DNA of 64,000 nt from Ichthyophis bannanicus (taxonomy: Eukaryota > Chordata > Amphibia > Gymnophiona > Ichthyophiidae): assembly GCA_033557465.1 (NCBI GenBank), contig CM066039.1, positions 396,943,440-397,007,439 of the forward strand, in the 5' to 3' direction. Of this stretch, positions 1 to 11,019 are shown in pieces. The stretch's first letter is position 1; every line of letters starts with the position of its first letter. A model generated the notes under the pieces. The model saw only the letters and a program-made list of their open reading frames with translations. It was not told the origin of the DNA and ran no database searches. The position numbers and the translations under genes were made by a program.

Positions 1-2
1 GG

Positions 3-660
3 TTTATTTTCTCAGCATGCCCCCTCCTACAGTAGTAAGACAGTTCAATTCTCAGACCTCTCTCAACGACCAGTTAGGTCAAGAAGTCACTATGCTCCTG
101 GCTCAAGGAGCAATAGAAGAGGTACCCATTCGCCAATGGGGTACAGGGTTTTAGTCCCCCTATTTCCTTATTCCAAAGAAAACAGGAGGACACAGACCCA
201 TTCTAGACCTCAGAATTGAACAAATTCCTGTTCAGAGAGAAGTTCAAAATGATTTCTCTATGAACTCTGCTGTCATACCGTTGGAGTCAGGATTGGCTTT
301 GTTCTCTAGATCTCAAGGATGTGTACACATGTTCTCATCCATCCAACTCATCGAAAGTTCCTTCAATTCATGTTTCAAGGAAAGCACTACCAATACAAGG
401 TTCTTCCTTTTGGCCTGGCCTCTGCACCAAGGGTGTTCACAAAATGCATGGCTGTGGTGGCAGCATTTCTCCGCACCCTGGGAATATTCGTCTTCCCTTA
501 GACGACTGGCTCATTCGAGCCTCTTCAGAGTCAGAGGCCAGGGTTGCCCTCTCTCGCACAATGCGCATCCTTCAGTATTTGGGACTTGTCATAAACTTCC
601 CAAAGTCCAACCTTGCTCCCACTCAATCCCTAGAGTTTGGATACCAGACAGATAAGGGCC
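3..660 (+). pseudogene. DIRS copy A reverse transcriptase remnant
   Basis: Broken reverse transcriptase domain. The motif FLIPKKTGG followed by RPILDL is readable near 165-215, and the region matching QGKHYQY and PFGLASAPRVF near 375-440 is readable in a different frame. At the catalytic box the conserved YLDDWL of copy E is changed: the DNA near 490-515 reads proline, a stop, then DDWL. An in-frame stop also falls near 150. Neighbouring RNase H follows directly. The reading frame changes several times, so it is dead. Confidence 0.85.
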
Positions 661-737
661 TTCCTTCCACAGCCCTGCTGCCTTCGCATTGTACAGTTAG
701 CTTCCCAAGCAGTGTTAAAACCTCACCTCACTGCTTA

Positions 738-1690
738 GGAAATGTTAGTTGCTAGGCCATATGGCATCCACCGTGCATGTGGTTCCTTATGCTGTCCTCC
801 ATATGAGGGCAGCCCAGTGGACCTTATCCACTCAGTGGACTCAGGCGTCAGGTTGCCTGTCAGACAAAATAGCAAACTCAGATCACCTTATTTTGTCCCT
901 CCAATGGTGGCAGTCACCCAGAAACCTTTTGGTGGGGTCTCCTTTTCAGCAACCCCCACCCCAAGCCACTCTAACAGATGCTTCACAGGTGGGTTGGGGA
1001 GCCCACCTACATGGCCTTTCTACCCAGGGTACCTGGACCCCACAGGAGGCCTATCTTCATATCAACCTCCTGGAGCTCAGAGCAAACTTCCTTGCTCTTC
1101 AGGTATTTCACACCCAGCTCAGCTACAAGACAGTCCTAGTTCAAACGGACAATCAGGTAGCCATGTTCTATGTGAACAAGCAGGGTGGAACAGGCTCTGT
1201 CGCTGTGCAACGAAGCTTTGCGACTATGGGCTCTTGCCAGAGATCATCAGATTCATCTCCTTACGGTGTATCTTCCAGGCATTCAAAGTTCTTGGGCAGA
1301 CAGACTCAGTTGAGTTCTGTTTCCACACGAATGGTCTCTCCATGCAGACCAGGTGGCCAAAAATTTCCAAATTTGGGGAACCCCGGACATAGACCTCTTT
1401 GCAAGTCTGCTGAATGCCAAACTTCCCCGGTTCTGTTCCAGAATTCCGGCTCTAGGTTGTCAGGCCAGGGATACTTTCCTCCTTCATTGGGGTCAGGACT
1501 TCCTGTATGCCTTTCCACCCATTCCCCTAATTCCCAGAACCCTGTTCAAGCTTCAGAGACAGAGGACATGTGATCCTCATAGCTCCACGTTGGCCATGGC
1601 AAATGTGGTACCCTCTGCTCCTACATCTCTCTGAAGCTCTGCCTCTGGAGTTAGGATCTGCTCCAGATCTTTCTCGAGGACGGGATGCTG
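738..1690 (+). pseudogene. DIRS copy A RNase H and linker remnant
   Basis: RNase H domain that would remove RNA from the RNA-DNA hybrid in DIRS replication. The frame starting at 749 reads LGHMASTVHVVPYA, the box TDAS...GWGAHL near 978, INLLELR near 1060 and TDNQVAMFYVNKQGG near 1146. The next box (WGTPDIDLFAS, near 1375) is in another frame, so at least one frameshift lies between 1200 and 1370. A conserved linker (LIAPRWP...WYPLLLHL) continues to about 1690 in a third frame. Confidence 0.82.
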
Positions 1691-2768
1691 TGGTATCCCA
1701 ATCCCCAGTCTCTGCATCTCAGGGCCTGGTTGCTGAAAGCCTAGAACTTCACGGTCTTAACCTTTCCCAGCAGGTAAAGGATATCCTTCATGCTTCCAGG
1801 AAACCTTCCACAAGACGCTCTTATGCATTTAAGTGGAAAAGGTTTACCATATGGTGTTCGCAGAAGGGTCTTAAGCCTCTTGCGATACCTCTGGAATCAT
1901 TACTGGAGTATCTCCTTCATTTATCAAATGCAGGGCTTAAGACCAATTCAGCGAGTCCATTTGAGTGCTATTGCAGCTTCTTTCAAGCCTCTCAATGGAC
2001 AACCTATTTCCTCTCATCCTGTCATAGTGAGATTTATGAGAGGCCTTCTTTTAACAAAGCCTCCCATTAAGCCACCACCGGTAGCATGGGACTTGAATCT
2101 GGTACTTCGGCAGCTCATGAAACTGCCCTTTGAACCATTAGCCACTACCTCTTTGAAATTCCTTTCCTGGAAGGTTATCTTTCTCATTGCAATCACATCA
2201 GCACGTCGCATCAGTGAATTGCAAGCATTGGTGGCTGATCCTCCTTATACAAAGTTCCATCATAAGGTAGTCCTTAGGACTCATCCACACTTTATGCCAA
2301 CGGTGGTTTTGCTCTTTCATTTGAACCAAGCAGTTTACCTTCCTGTATTCTTTCCAAGGCCTCATGCCTCAAATGCAGAAAGGAACCTTCATACTTTGGA
2401 CTGTAAAAGAGCTTTGGCCTTTTACTTGCAAAGGACACAGCAACATAGAAAATCCTCTCAACTCTTTGTTGCTTTTGATCTTAGTCATTTGGGACTTCCA
2501 GTCTCCAAAAGGACACTGGATTGCACAGTGTATATCTTTTGCCTATGAGAGTAAGACCCTTCCTCTTGAAGGCCATGTCACAGCTCACAATGTGAGAGCC
2601 ATGGCAGCCTCAATGGCTCATCTTCACTCTGTGTCTATTGACGACATCTATCGAGCAGCTACTTGGGCTTTGGTTCATACCTTCACAGCCCATTACTGCT
2701 TAGACAAGGACTCCCCCCCCCGGGATGCCTTGTTTGGTCAGGCTGTTCAACACCTGTTCCAGACTTAA
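1690..2768 (+). pseudogene. DIRS copy A tyrosine recombinase remnant
   Basis: Tyrosine recombinase of the phage-integrase fold, the insertion enzyme of DIRS elements. The N-terminal part reads ASRKPSTRRSYAFKWKRF near 1794. The first catalytic Arg lies in TSARRISELQAL near 2200. The H-x-x-R box lies in GHVTAHNVRAMAASM near 2573. The tyrosine candidate lies in FTAHYCLDKDS near 2683. Two frameshifts, near 1945 and 2515, split the domain over three frames. All catalytic landmarks survive at DNA level, so decay is recent. The stop is at 2766-2768. Confidence 0.88.
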
Positions 2769-2877
2769 TCAACTCCTACCCACCATCCCTGGTAGGATGC
2801 CAGAGATCCATGGGGGGAAGTGGAGCCCTTTCACAAGGGCACACAACTTTCTGGGGCCATCTCCCTGGCATCTGCAG

Positions 2878-3000
2878 CTAGGGAGTCCCCATATGTGAAG
2901 ATTGCATTCCTGCTTGTTCCTGGAGATAGCATAGTTACTCACCTGTAACAAGTAATCTCCGGGAACAGCAGGAATTTAGTCTTCACAACCCGCCCACCTC
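2878..3000 (+). repeat. DIRS copy A internal complementary region
   Basis: This stretch is the reverse complement of the element's two outer ends placed side by side: first the left end (CTGCTTGTTCCTGGAGAT), then the right end (AGCATAGTTACTCACCTG). In known DIRS elements this region templates closure of the circular DNA. It gives the end-to-end junction as ...ATGCT joined to ATCTCC.... Confidence 0.85.
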
Positions 3001-3067
3001 CCCTAGTTGTATCTCTCTATCTCTCTCTTTCTCTCTTTCCCTCTTTCTTTTTTCTCAGCTATAAACT

Positions 3068-3259
3068 CAACTGGAGAGGGACAGTTGGGAAAGGCGGGAA
3101 GGCAGCACGCAGGCGCTGTGGGATGCTCCCAAAAGCTTTCCTATTAGACGCTGGGAAGCATTCCCACACAGGCTCCGTCGGTACCGATGATACCCATATG
3201 TGAAGACTAAATTCCCACTGTTCCCAAAGATCACCTGTTACAGGTGAGTAACTATGCTT
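3068..3259 (+). repeat. DIRS copy A right inverted terminal repeat
   Basis: About 190 bp. It is the inverse complement of the left end of copy E and near-identical in layout to the right ends of copies D and E, including the GGGAAAGGCGGGAAGGCAGC block and the TGTGAAGACTAAATTCC block, ending in CAGGTGAGTAACTATGCT. Confidence 0.85.
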
Positions 3260-3339
3260 TACTGCTATTTACTCATTGTTGCCCACATTGAAGTTGTGTG
3301 AGACTTGCTTTTTATCTCCCATTTGCTTTGGGACAAATA

Positions 3340-3500
3340 CTGATGGGACCTCTGGCTGAGGTGGATAGAGGCACAGGCGTGGTTTCATTGAAACCTGAGC
3401 TTTTTATTGGTTTTGTTTCCACCAATCTGCTGGTAGGGGAATACAACCCGCTTTGCTGGGCTAGTCTAGCAGGACTCAAGGAAAGGACATTTAGTAAGTA
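3340..3500 (+). repeat. Right end of a second (beta) DIRS family
   Basis: Resembles the right termini at 45650-45779 and 51800-51975: the words CTGCTGGTAGGGGAA, CTAGTCTAGCAGGA and CAAGGAAAGGA recur in order. No coding part is attached, so it is a truncated or solo end next to copy A. Confidence 0.65.
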
Positions 3501-5429
3501 AAATGTCACCATTTGTGATATTTAACTATTGGGTGGGAGATGAATAAGAGGTGAGTAGGAGGCAAGGCAAGTGGATAAAGCAGATTAAAGAATGAATGAA
3601 AGAATTGGGTAGGGGAATGGTGGTGTGGTGTTCTAGAGATGTTGGGGCTACCTCTCCCTTTCCCTCTTTTCACCTACTTTTGCTTGTTCAGGTTTTCCTT
3701 TCTTATCCTCTCTCAAAACTGTGGTTTAAAGTGGTGTGTTATCTTTTTGAGAAACACTGGGTCAGACCATGGCCCACCCATTCTGCCTGTGCACTAAAAA
3801 GCACCGCTGAAATGGAGGCGTGGTAGCTGCACACTGCATAGTACTAAAGAGGTGCGGGTATTTTACCAAAGAGCAGCATCATTGATGATTTAAGCCCTTG
3901 GCGTTATAGCGGCCTGGAGCTGGGGTCACTGTGTACATGACCATTCTTGGATTCTACGCCTACCACTGGCTCTGGCAAATTGACTTGGAAAACTCCAGTG
4001 TGCTGCTGTCCATAACTATAAATTAATATGCTGTAGCCAGTTAATAAAAGCACCTCAGAAGCTTTACACGACAACAAATGGTTTATCTTTTTTATCTCCT
4101 GCAGTTTACGAGCAAACCTGATACTACTTAAAAGTAAAATAAACTACAGCTGGTCTTGGTGTATAACTTGAATAACCATTTAGCTCATCAAGTTGCAACA
4201 AGAGAAGTTATTTTGGCTTAAGAAAATAAGGTGTTAGGAGCCTAAAAGGGGCCAATATTAAGAGATTCCTTCATGGAAAGGGTAACTGATGCATACAACA
4301 GTCTTGGGAGGAAGTGGTAGATTCCTCTATCTAAAATTCAGAAATGGCTGGGTTGGTAAGCACGGGTCTTAGTGATGAATGTGTCAGTTTGAGGCATTTT
4401 CCCTTTTGGCTAAATTTGTGGGCAGTATCTGTCTTAAAGATCTTCATGGACATGCTTTTTGAAAATGACAAGGCAGACTTCACTGCAACAGAGATGCAGA
4501 ATGCTATTGGTCTTTTATGACATTCTCAATTCCTTCACTGAAATCCTTCCACTTTCAAATTTCAACTTCTGTAGAGACAATGTAAATTTATTTCAACAAA
4601 GATTCTTCACTGCCTTAATCCTGCCAGTATGGAAGCGAAGATGAAGTTGAAGGTCAGGGTCTGCTGTATTGCGGTGGGATGTGAGAGCAGGCAGAGGTGG
4701 ACCTGCAGTTTTTTTCTACTGTCTGCAATAGAGACCCTCTAAGGTCTCTTTTGCAAGCAAGATACTTTTGTGGCTCTTGAATACAAACTGTCTGCCCGAA
4801 ATCTCTTAAAGGGTTTTGTTTTGCATTTTTAATTACTAATTTTTTCTGCTGCATTGAATAGTGATTTGTAGCTGTATTGCAAACGGGGTCTTTTTGTATT
4901 CTTAGACAATATTTTTTCTACTGCTATAGTTTTTTTCTTCTCTAGCCTTCAGGCTCAAAGAGGAAGGCAAGCTCTTTGAGTCACTGCCCTTCTCAGGTGT
5001 TAGATCCCTCTCTTCCCATCCCAGTTCCCACCACCCCATGTAAAAATTCTTATTATATAGGGCAACCTACCAATTAGCTCATTAGCAAAGATTTTTGTAT
5101 TGGTTGGTAGGGAAAATCTAGGAAGTAAATAGTTCCACATGTGGATATCTACTGAAAGTAAACAATTTGATATCGAAGGAGCTTTGATTAATGTGTTGCC
5201 TTTATAAAATTATCTAAACAATAGACGCATAATATCAGAATTTAGTAGTGTAAAATAGCTGTTTAACAAGCTAGCAGGACTGCATATGGGTACATAGAAT
5301 GGACGCTATTACAACACACACAAAACAGAGGCTAGCTGCTTTTTCTCTACGGAATAGTTAGGGACTTTAAGTTTTTCTCATTTCCTTAAACAAGTACCAA
5401 AGCTCCAACAACTAAACTGTGGCTGGGAA
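3501..5429. other. Intronic or flanking sequence, little recognisable
   Basis: No gene recognised. A weak match to the CR1 3' untranslated tail (ACTGGGTCAGACCATGG) sits near 3748-3775. The rest is AT-rich sequence without open frames of note and may be unique host sequence. Confidence 0.5.
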
Positions 5430-5439
5430 GAATCATGTT

Positions 5440-6340
5440 GCCAAAGCTGTTGTCCCTGTTACAGCTTCTGCCTCTGTCCAGAGGGACAGCCCAATCCCAC
5501 TCGCGGGACAAGTTCTATGTGCATGATGCCTGCAAACTGAAACCCTCATGAAACAAGTGGAGGAGCTCAGAGAAGAGGTGGCGAGGCTGAGAAGTATCCA
5601 TGTCAGTGAGAAATACATTGAGATTGTTCATGAGGCATCCAAGCTCTGACAGAGCTGAAGATGGTATGCTACAGAATGAAGTGAACTGTACAAGAGTCAC
5701 CAAAGCCTGCAATAAGCCAACTCCTCCAGCCCTCAAATTCAAGAACAAATATGCAGCCCTGGAAGTGCAGGAGGCGAAAACATCCCAGGAACAGGAAGAG
5801 CCAGAGCTCAAGCACCCCAAAGTTGCAAAATCAGTGACCACAATAAACAAAGGATAGTGGTGGTTGGTGACCCTCTTCTGAGGGGTACTGAGGTATCCAT
5901 CTGCTGACAGGTCTTTATGTCGAGAGAGGTGTGCTGTCTACCAGGTGCCAAAATTCAAGATGTTGCAGAGAGTTGGCAGAGACTCATCAAGCTTATAGAC
6001 TATTATCTGATGTTGCTTAGCCATGTGGGCACAAATGATACTGCTAGGCATCCTTCCGAGCTTATCAAACGTGGCTTCATTGCTCTGGGAGAGTGTGCAG
6101 GTGGTGTTCTCTTTGATCCTCCTTGTTGAGCGTAAAGGCGAAGGCAGAGAAGCTTGCATCCTGGAGATGAATGGCTGCATGGATGGTGTCAGAGCATTTT
6201 GTTTTTCTGGATCATGGGATGATTTTCCAAGGGCTGCTGAGCAGAGTTGGTGTCCACTTAGCCAGGAAGGGTCAAAGTGTCTAACGCAGCAGACTTCCTA
6301 ACCTATGGAGGAGAGCTTTAAACTTGATCCATTAGGGATG
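5440..6340 (+). pseudogene. CR1 ORF1 remnant with esterase-like domain
   Basis: Decayed CR1 ORF1. A coiled stretch reading LMKQVEELREEVARLRS lies near 5548-5600. A GDSL-esterase-like part follows: a degraded VVGDPLLRGTE near 5862, SREVCCLPGAKIQDVAE near 5920 and HVGTNDTA near 6024. In CR1 the ORF1 protein binds RNA and carries an esterase fold of uncertain role. Several stops and frame changes are present. The true 5' end is unclear. Confidence 0.72.
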
Positions 6341-6394
6341 GGTGAAAGCCCCAGGTAAGAAGAAACCCTCAGAGAAAAGGGACAGTGTCTAGAA

Positions 6395-7390
6395 AGCAGT
6401 GTGCATTAATGCCTGTAGTATGGGAAATAAGATCCCAGATGTTGAGGCTTTAATGAAAGAGGCTGACTTGGAGTTGGAGTTAATGATGGTTACGGAGACA
6501 TAATTCATGGACAACCATGACTGGGTTGAATTATACTGAGTTATACTTTGTTCAGGAAGGACAGGGTAGGAAGAAGGGGAGGAGGGGTAACATGTAAAAA
6601 AATCATATTTAAAGTTACAGAATTACAGGGCTTACAAGGGAAGGGGGAGACATTTTGGGTTAAACTAGAAAGAGGGAATGGGGAATCCATTTGCAGTGAA
6701 ATGATATACTGATCACCTTTACAAGCAGAAGTGGACAGATTTAATTAAAGATGTTTGCAGTATTGCCAGGAAAGGGGAAGTGCTACAGATAGGTGATTTC
6801 AATATGCTGGATATTGATTGGTGCATTCCTGCTTTGGTGTCATCTAGAAGTAAGGAGATCCTGAATTCTCTACAGGGAGAATTATTCTAGCAACTGATAA
6901 CGGAACCCATTCGTGAAGGAGCTATACTGGGCCTGGTGCTTAGCAATGGGAAAAATGTTTCTGGTGATAGTGGGAGATCATCCCGCATCCAGTGATCACC
7001 AAATGGTATGATTCAGTATTATACTAGGGCTGATAAAATCCATTCAAAAATGAGGGTCCTAGACGTTAAGGAAACTAACTTTGCCAAGATGGGACACGCT
7101 TCAAGGAATTGTTAGTAGAATGGGAACAGCAAGGAGGGATATAGAAAAGCTATGGGCAAAACTGAAAGATATTTTAAGGGCAACAACCCTTTTTGCTAGT
7201 AAAGTAAATAAATGTAAAAAGAAAGGAGGTCATTATGTTTCTCAAAAGTAGCTGAAAAGGTGAAGAAAGAGATGGCCTTCATAAAATACCAGAGATAACA
7301 GAAAAGAAGACAAACATCAGTATTGGGGGAAAACTTCAATAAACTATGAAAGTAGTCAGGAAAGCATAGATACAAATAGATCCTAATGCT
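6395..7390 (+). pseudogene. CR1 ORF2 remnant, endonuclease part
   Basis: Start of CR1 pol. INARSMGN-like opening words (read as CSMGNKIPDVEAL) lie near 6410-6450, and IGDFNMLDIDW, the apurinic-endonuclease GDFN box, lies near 6790-6825. Many stops interrupt it. It ends at the tail of an inserted L2 near 7390 and resumes at about 8456. Confidence 0.72.
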
Positions 7391-7398
7391 GCTGCTAT

Positions 7399-7435
<37 letters not shown>

Positions 7436-8455
7436 GAACATTTGTATAGTGCTACAAGGCGTACGCAGCGCTGCACAGACACATGTAAAAAATGGTCCCT
7501 GCTCATCAGAACTTACACCTAGTCGAGACAGTAGCTGTAGGGGGAATGTTTAGGAAACGCAAAGGCGATCAGGTGAGTCAAGATCCGATTGGCAGCAAAG
7601 AGATGAGTTTTCAGCCTGGATTTGAAAAGGGTCAGAGAAGGTGCCTGATGTACAAACTCAGGTAGTTTGTTCCAGGCATAAGGAGCAGCAAGGTGAAAGG
7701 AGCGAAGTCTGGAGTTAGTAATAGAAGAGAAGGGCACAGACAGAAGGGATCTGTCAGAAGAATGGAGCTCCTGAGGAGGGGTGTAGGGAGAAATAAAGGA
7801 AAGTAGTGAGGAGCTGCAGAGTGAATACACTGATAGGTCAGCAGGAGAAGTTTGAATTGGATGTGGAAACAGTGAGGAAGCAAATGAAGTGACTTGAGAA
7901 GAGGGGTAATATGAGCATGTACAAGGCTGGTGGAAGATTAGCTGTGCAGCAGAGTATTGAACAGATGGAAGGGGAGAGAGATGATCCAGAGGGAGACCAG
8001 CAAGGAGTAGGTTACAATAAATCTAGATGGGAGGTGACAGTGGATAAGTGTCTTAGTGTGTTCAGAAAGGAAACAACCAAATTTTGTTGATGTTGTATGG
8101 AAAGAAATGACAGGTTTTAACTATCAGTTGGATGTGTGTGGAGGAGAGAGAGGAGTCAGACAGTCCCAAGGTTGCGAACTGAGGAGACGGGGAGTAGAGT
8201 TATTCAGAGACTGAGAAAGGAGGAAGGGGAAAGGCGGGTTTAGGGGGAAAAATAAGAAGCTCTGTTTTCGTCATGTTCAATTTCAAACGGTGGTGAGTCA
8301 TGTCGGGGCAGCAGCAAGCAATAGTGAAAATGAGAAACAAGGTAACTACTGGCAAGTTAAGTGCAAGGCATTTATTAGGGCAGGCAAAGAGAATTTGAAA
8401 AGAAGCTTGCTGTGGAACAAAAATGCATACAAAAAAATCTTTCATGTACATTCAT
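7390..8455 (-). mobile_element. L2-like LINE, 5'-truncated, with (TAG)n tail
   Basis: Inserted in the CR1 on the minus strand. Read on the minus strand it carries the C-terminal part of an L2 pol (KLNMTKTELLIFPPKP near 8290-8230, FKLLLLTYQCIHSAAPHYFP near 7860-7800, PYAWNKLPEFV near 7680). It ends in a 3' end with ATACAAATGTTCAGTAG and a run of about 14 TAG triplets at 7395-7435. Frames are broken. The same family appears at 20765-22050 and 53963-54345. Confidence 0.8.
7395..7437. repeat. (CTA/TAG)n microsatellite, LINE tail
   Basis: About 14 copies of a trinucleotide. It is the 3' tail of the L2 (-) that follows; L2-type LINEs commonly end in short tandem repeats rather than poly(A). Confidence 0.85.
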
Positions 8456-9054
8456 AGCAGAACACCTGTGAGCCAGTTGGACCATTGGATGACAGGACAA
8501 GGCGATAGTGAAGAGACTGAATTCTTTGCTTCAGTCTTTACTGAGGAGATGTAGAAAAACCTATCCATGCCAGAAATGAAATTTAAAGGTGATGGAGGAA
8601 TTGAAACAAATCTTGATAAATCTGGATGATGTAATAGTTATTTGATTAGCTAAAGAGCAGCAAATCACATTGACAAGATGGCATTTATCCCAGGGTGTTG
8701 AAAGAACTGAAAAATGAGATTGCAAATCAACTTTTAGTAATCTGTGAACTATCCTTATTCATCTGTAGTACCTGAGGATTGCAGGGTGGCCAATGTAATA
8801 ACAGTTTTTCAAAATGGTTCCAGGGGTGTTCCAGCAACCTACAGCCAATGAGCTTGATGTCTGTACTGGGGAAAAATGGTAGAAAGCATTATAAAGAGCA
8901 AAATTGCTAAATATGTAGATAGTTGTGACTTAATGTCAGAAAGTCAACATGGATTTAGCCAAGGAAAGTCTTGTCTCACTAATCTGTTATATTTTTTCAA
9001 AAGTGTGAAGAAACAGGTAGATAAAGATGAGCCAGTTGACATAGTATATCTTAA
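8456..9054 (+). pseudogene. CR1 ORF2 remnant, first half of reverse transcriptase
   Basis: Continuation of the host CR1 after the L2. EFFASVFTEE is read near 8520-8550, SMSVLGK-like words near 8848-8875, and IAKYVDSCDLMSESQHGFSQGKSCLTNLL near 8904-8984, which is the CR1 RT palm region before the active site. The text stops mid-word at 9054, where DIRS copy B begins, and resumes at 18698 with SSENLSED-like bases of the same palm motif. Confidence 0.78.
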
Positions 9055-9250
9055 TTCTCCGGGAACAAGAAGGAAGTCAGCCCTCACATATGGGTGACAT
9101 CGGCGCTGACGGAGCCCTTGCGGAAGCATCCCCCCAGCTTTCAAAGAAAGCCTTTGGGAGATGCCACCACGCATGCGTGGTCCCCTTTCCGCCCAAAGGT
9201 GCCACTTGTCCAGTCTCCTTTTTTCCGCAGAGCCCTTCCGACATCTGTCT
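9055..9250 (+). repeat. DIRS copy B left inverted terminal repeat
   Basis: Begins TTCTCCGGGAACAAG. It is the inverse complement of 18520-18697, including the paired blocks GAAAGCCTTTGGGAGATGCC and, at the right end, GGCATCTCCCAAAGGCTTTC. Confidence 0.85.
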
Positions 9251-9505
9251 GCTTTCTCCCCAGAAAAAGTTGATTTTCTCAACCTGAGTTTTATACTCTC
9301 CTCTGGAAGTGCACCAGTTTTCTTCCCACCACCCAAGCCTGTTGCTGCAACATCGAGTCTCAGGTTTAGTTTTTTCTTTTCCTTTTAGCGTCTTCACGCC
9401 TTTTTTTTCCCAACTGGCTGCACCGCTGGTCTATGACCACACCGGGATATTTTATTCTGGCACACCAATCACACTTCTTAAAGCCACTGGTAGCCATGGG
9501 AGAAA

Positions 9506-10668
9506 AATGTCTCTAATTGACAAACACAACTGCTGCCTTCGTTGCCTGGGACCGCACTACGACCCCACGCCATGCGGCCTCTGTAAAAAGATGTCCACCA
9601 GCAGCACAATAAGATTTTTTTTTTTCCTGGAGTCCCCAGTATCTCTGAAGGCCAAGGCCTCCTCTGAAACCGCGGAATCTTGGGGTAGTCTTACGGACCA
9701 CGACAGACGCCGTGGTTCCTCGGAAAGGGGCCTCCCTTGGGAACTTAAAAAGGAGGTCTCGAAGGTGGCATCTCTGGACAGCTCAGATGGGCCGGGTAAG
9801 TCCCGAGCCAGGTCCCGCAGTCCTAGACACTTGTACAAGGGCTCAGAGAAGGAGAGGCCTATGAAGGTCCCCAGAAAGGACTCTATCTTGGGCTGGCCAC
9901 GGTCACCTGACACCATCCTCGTCGAGGACTCCACTTTGGGGGAACCAGTGTCGATCCCGATTCTCTCAGTACCCATGCTGATGGCTGCAGAGCCTTCTGC
10001 CCTGGAGTGCAGCTTGTCTGCTTTCATGGACCAGCAGCAGGCACTGTTGTCCGGTACCACTGGTTCCTCCACACAGACCACTGGGCCCTCTATGCTTCCT
10101 AGCAGGGAGGCACACACCCTGGATGCCCTCAGCAGAAAGTGCTACCAGGGGTCTATGCTTATCGGCCTGATCCAGGCATACCCAGCTGTACATGGGCATG
10201 TACCTGAGATCTGGCAAAGGAAATTACCAGGTTCTCAGCTGGTCTCTGAGGAACTCCTGCAGTGGTTCAAGAACCTAGTCAAGGTCATCCGTGTGTGCTC
10301 CAAGTTTCTCAGGCAGCTTATGACAGCTTCAAGTCAGCGGCTCTAGTAGCAGCATTAGGCGTGCTCAACACCAGGCTTGGCTACAGTCGTCCGACCTCAA
10401 GCAGTGGGTTCAGGACAAATTGGTCGACATCCCATGCCAAGGAGAGAACCTCTTTGGCAAACCCATGACCAACAAGGCTGCCAAGCTGGAGACAGAGTTC
10501 ATGACGAGGACCAGGCTCTCTAAGAAGACCGCTGCCCCTCCCCAACAGAAGGACTCAGGTAAAAAGCCCTTCTACCCAAGGAAAGGGGCTGCTTACAGAA
10601 ACTACCCACATTTTCAGGCTGCCCCAGCAAGGACAGCAGGCCAAGGGACATGGGCAAGGTCCTCATAA
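9506..10668 (+). pseudogene. DIRS copy B gag-like ORF, internally deleted
   Basis: Nucleocapsid-like DIRS protein. I place the start at the Met at 9506 by analogy with copy E. The N-terminal Cys cluster reads CCLRCLGPHYDPTPCGLC; the first CxxC of copies D and E is missing or altered. A Ser/Arg-rich stretch lies near 9690-9870. The C-terminal part has the family words TLDALSRKCYQGSML near 10120 and GENLFGKP near 10445. The central block before TLDAL that is present in D and E (PGF...QLPHHS) is absent, so about 100 residues are deleted. A frameshift near 10330 ends the main frame. Confidence 0.75.
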
Positions 10669-11019
10669 GCAGAAGGCTCCCAAGCCCCAGGTGTCTGCCC
10701 TGGCCCAGCCAGGGGGAAGCTTTTGACTACTTGGGCATAGCTTCTCCACCCCAAGGAGGTCAGCAGCCCACAGGGGGCACGTCTCATTCTTTATGCCAAA
10801 AAGCGGCCAGCCATCACCACTGATTCTTGGTCACTCCAGGTGGTCAAGGAGGGCTAACTCCTCGACCTGGCCCAGACACCTCCCCCTTTCTTTCCAGAAG
10901 AGCCACCCAGGTCTCCCCTTCACGGGGACTTGCTACTGAAGGAAATGGCATGTCTCCTTAGACAGAGCAGTAGAACCAGTTCTCTGCCATCTCGGGGGCA
11001 AAGGGTTCTACTCCAGGTA

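Larger units (their letters stand above)
1..3259 (+). mobile_element. DIRS retrotransposon copy A, 3' part
   Basis: This is the 3' half of a DIRS-type retrotransposon; the gag part lies beyond the left window edge. In order it holds reverse transcriptase, RNase H, tyrosine recombinase, the internal complementary region and the right inverted terminal repeat. Order and sequence match copy E at 57.8-62.0 kb closely. DIRS elements are known to copy RNA into a circle and to insert by tyrosine recombinase rather than by an integrase or nicking endonuclease. Stops and frameshifts occur in every gene, so this copy cannot encode working enzymes. The right end is set by the terminal motif ending in ATGCT, as in the other copies. 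Confidence 0.9.

Noticed and set aside
5600..5857. Small novel protein of 85 residues
   Set aside because: It is part of the decayed CR1 ORF1 (coiled and linker region before the esterase-like part).
9557..10117. 186-codon minus-strand frame
   Set aside because: It is the complement of the copy B gag; no motif of its own.
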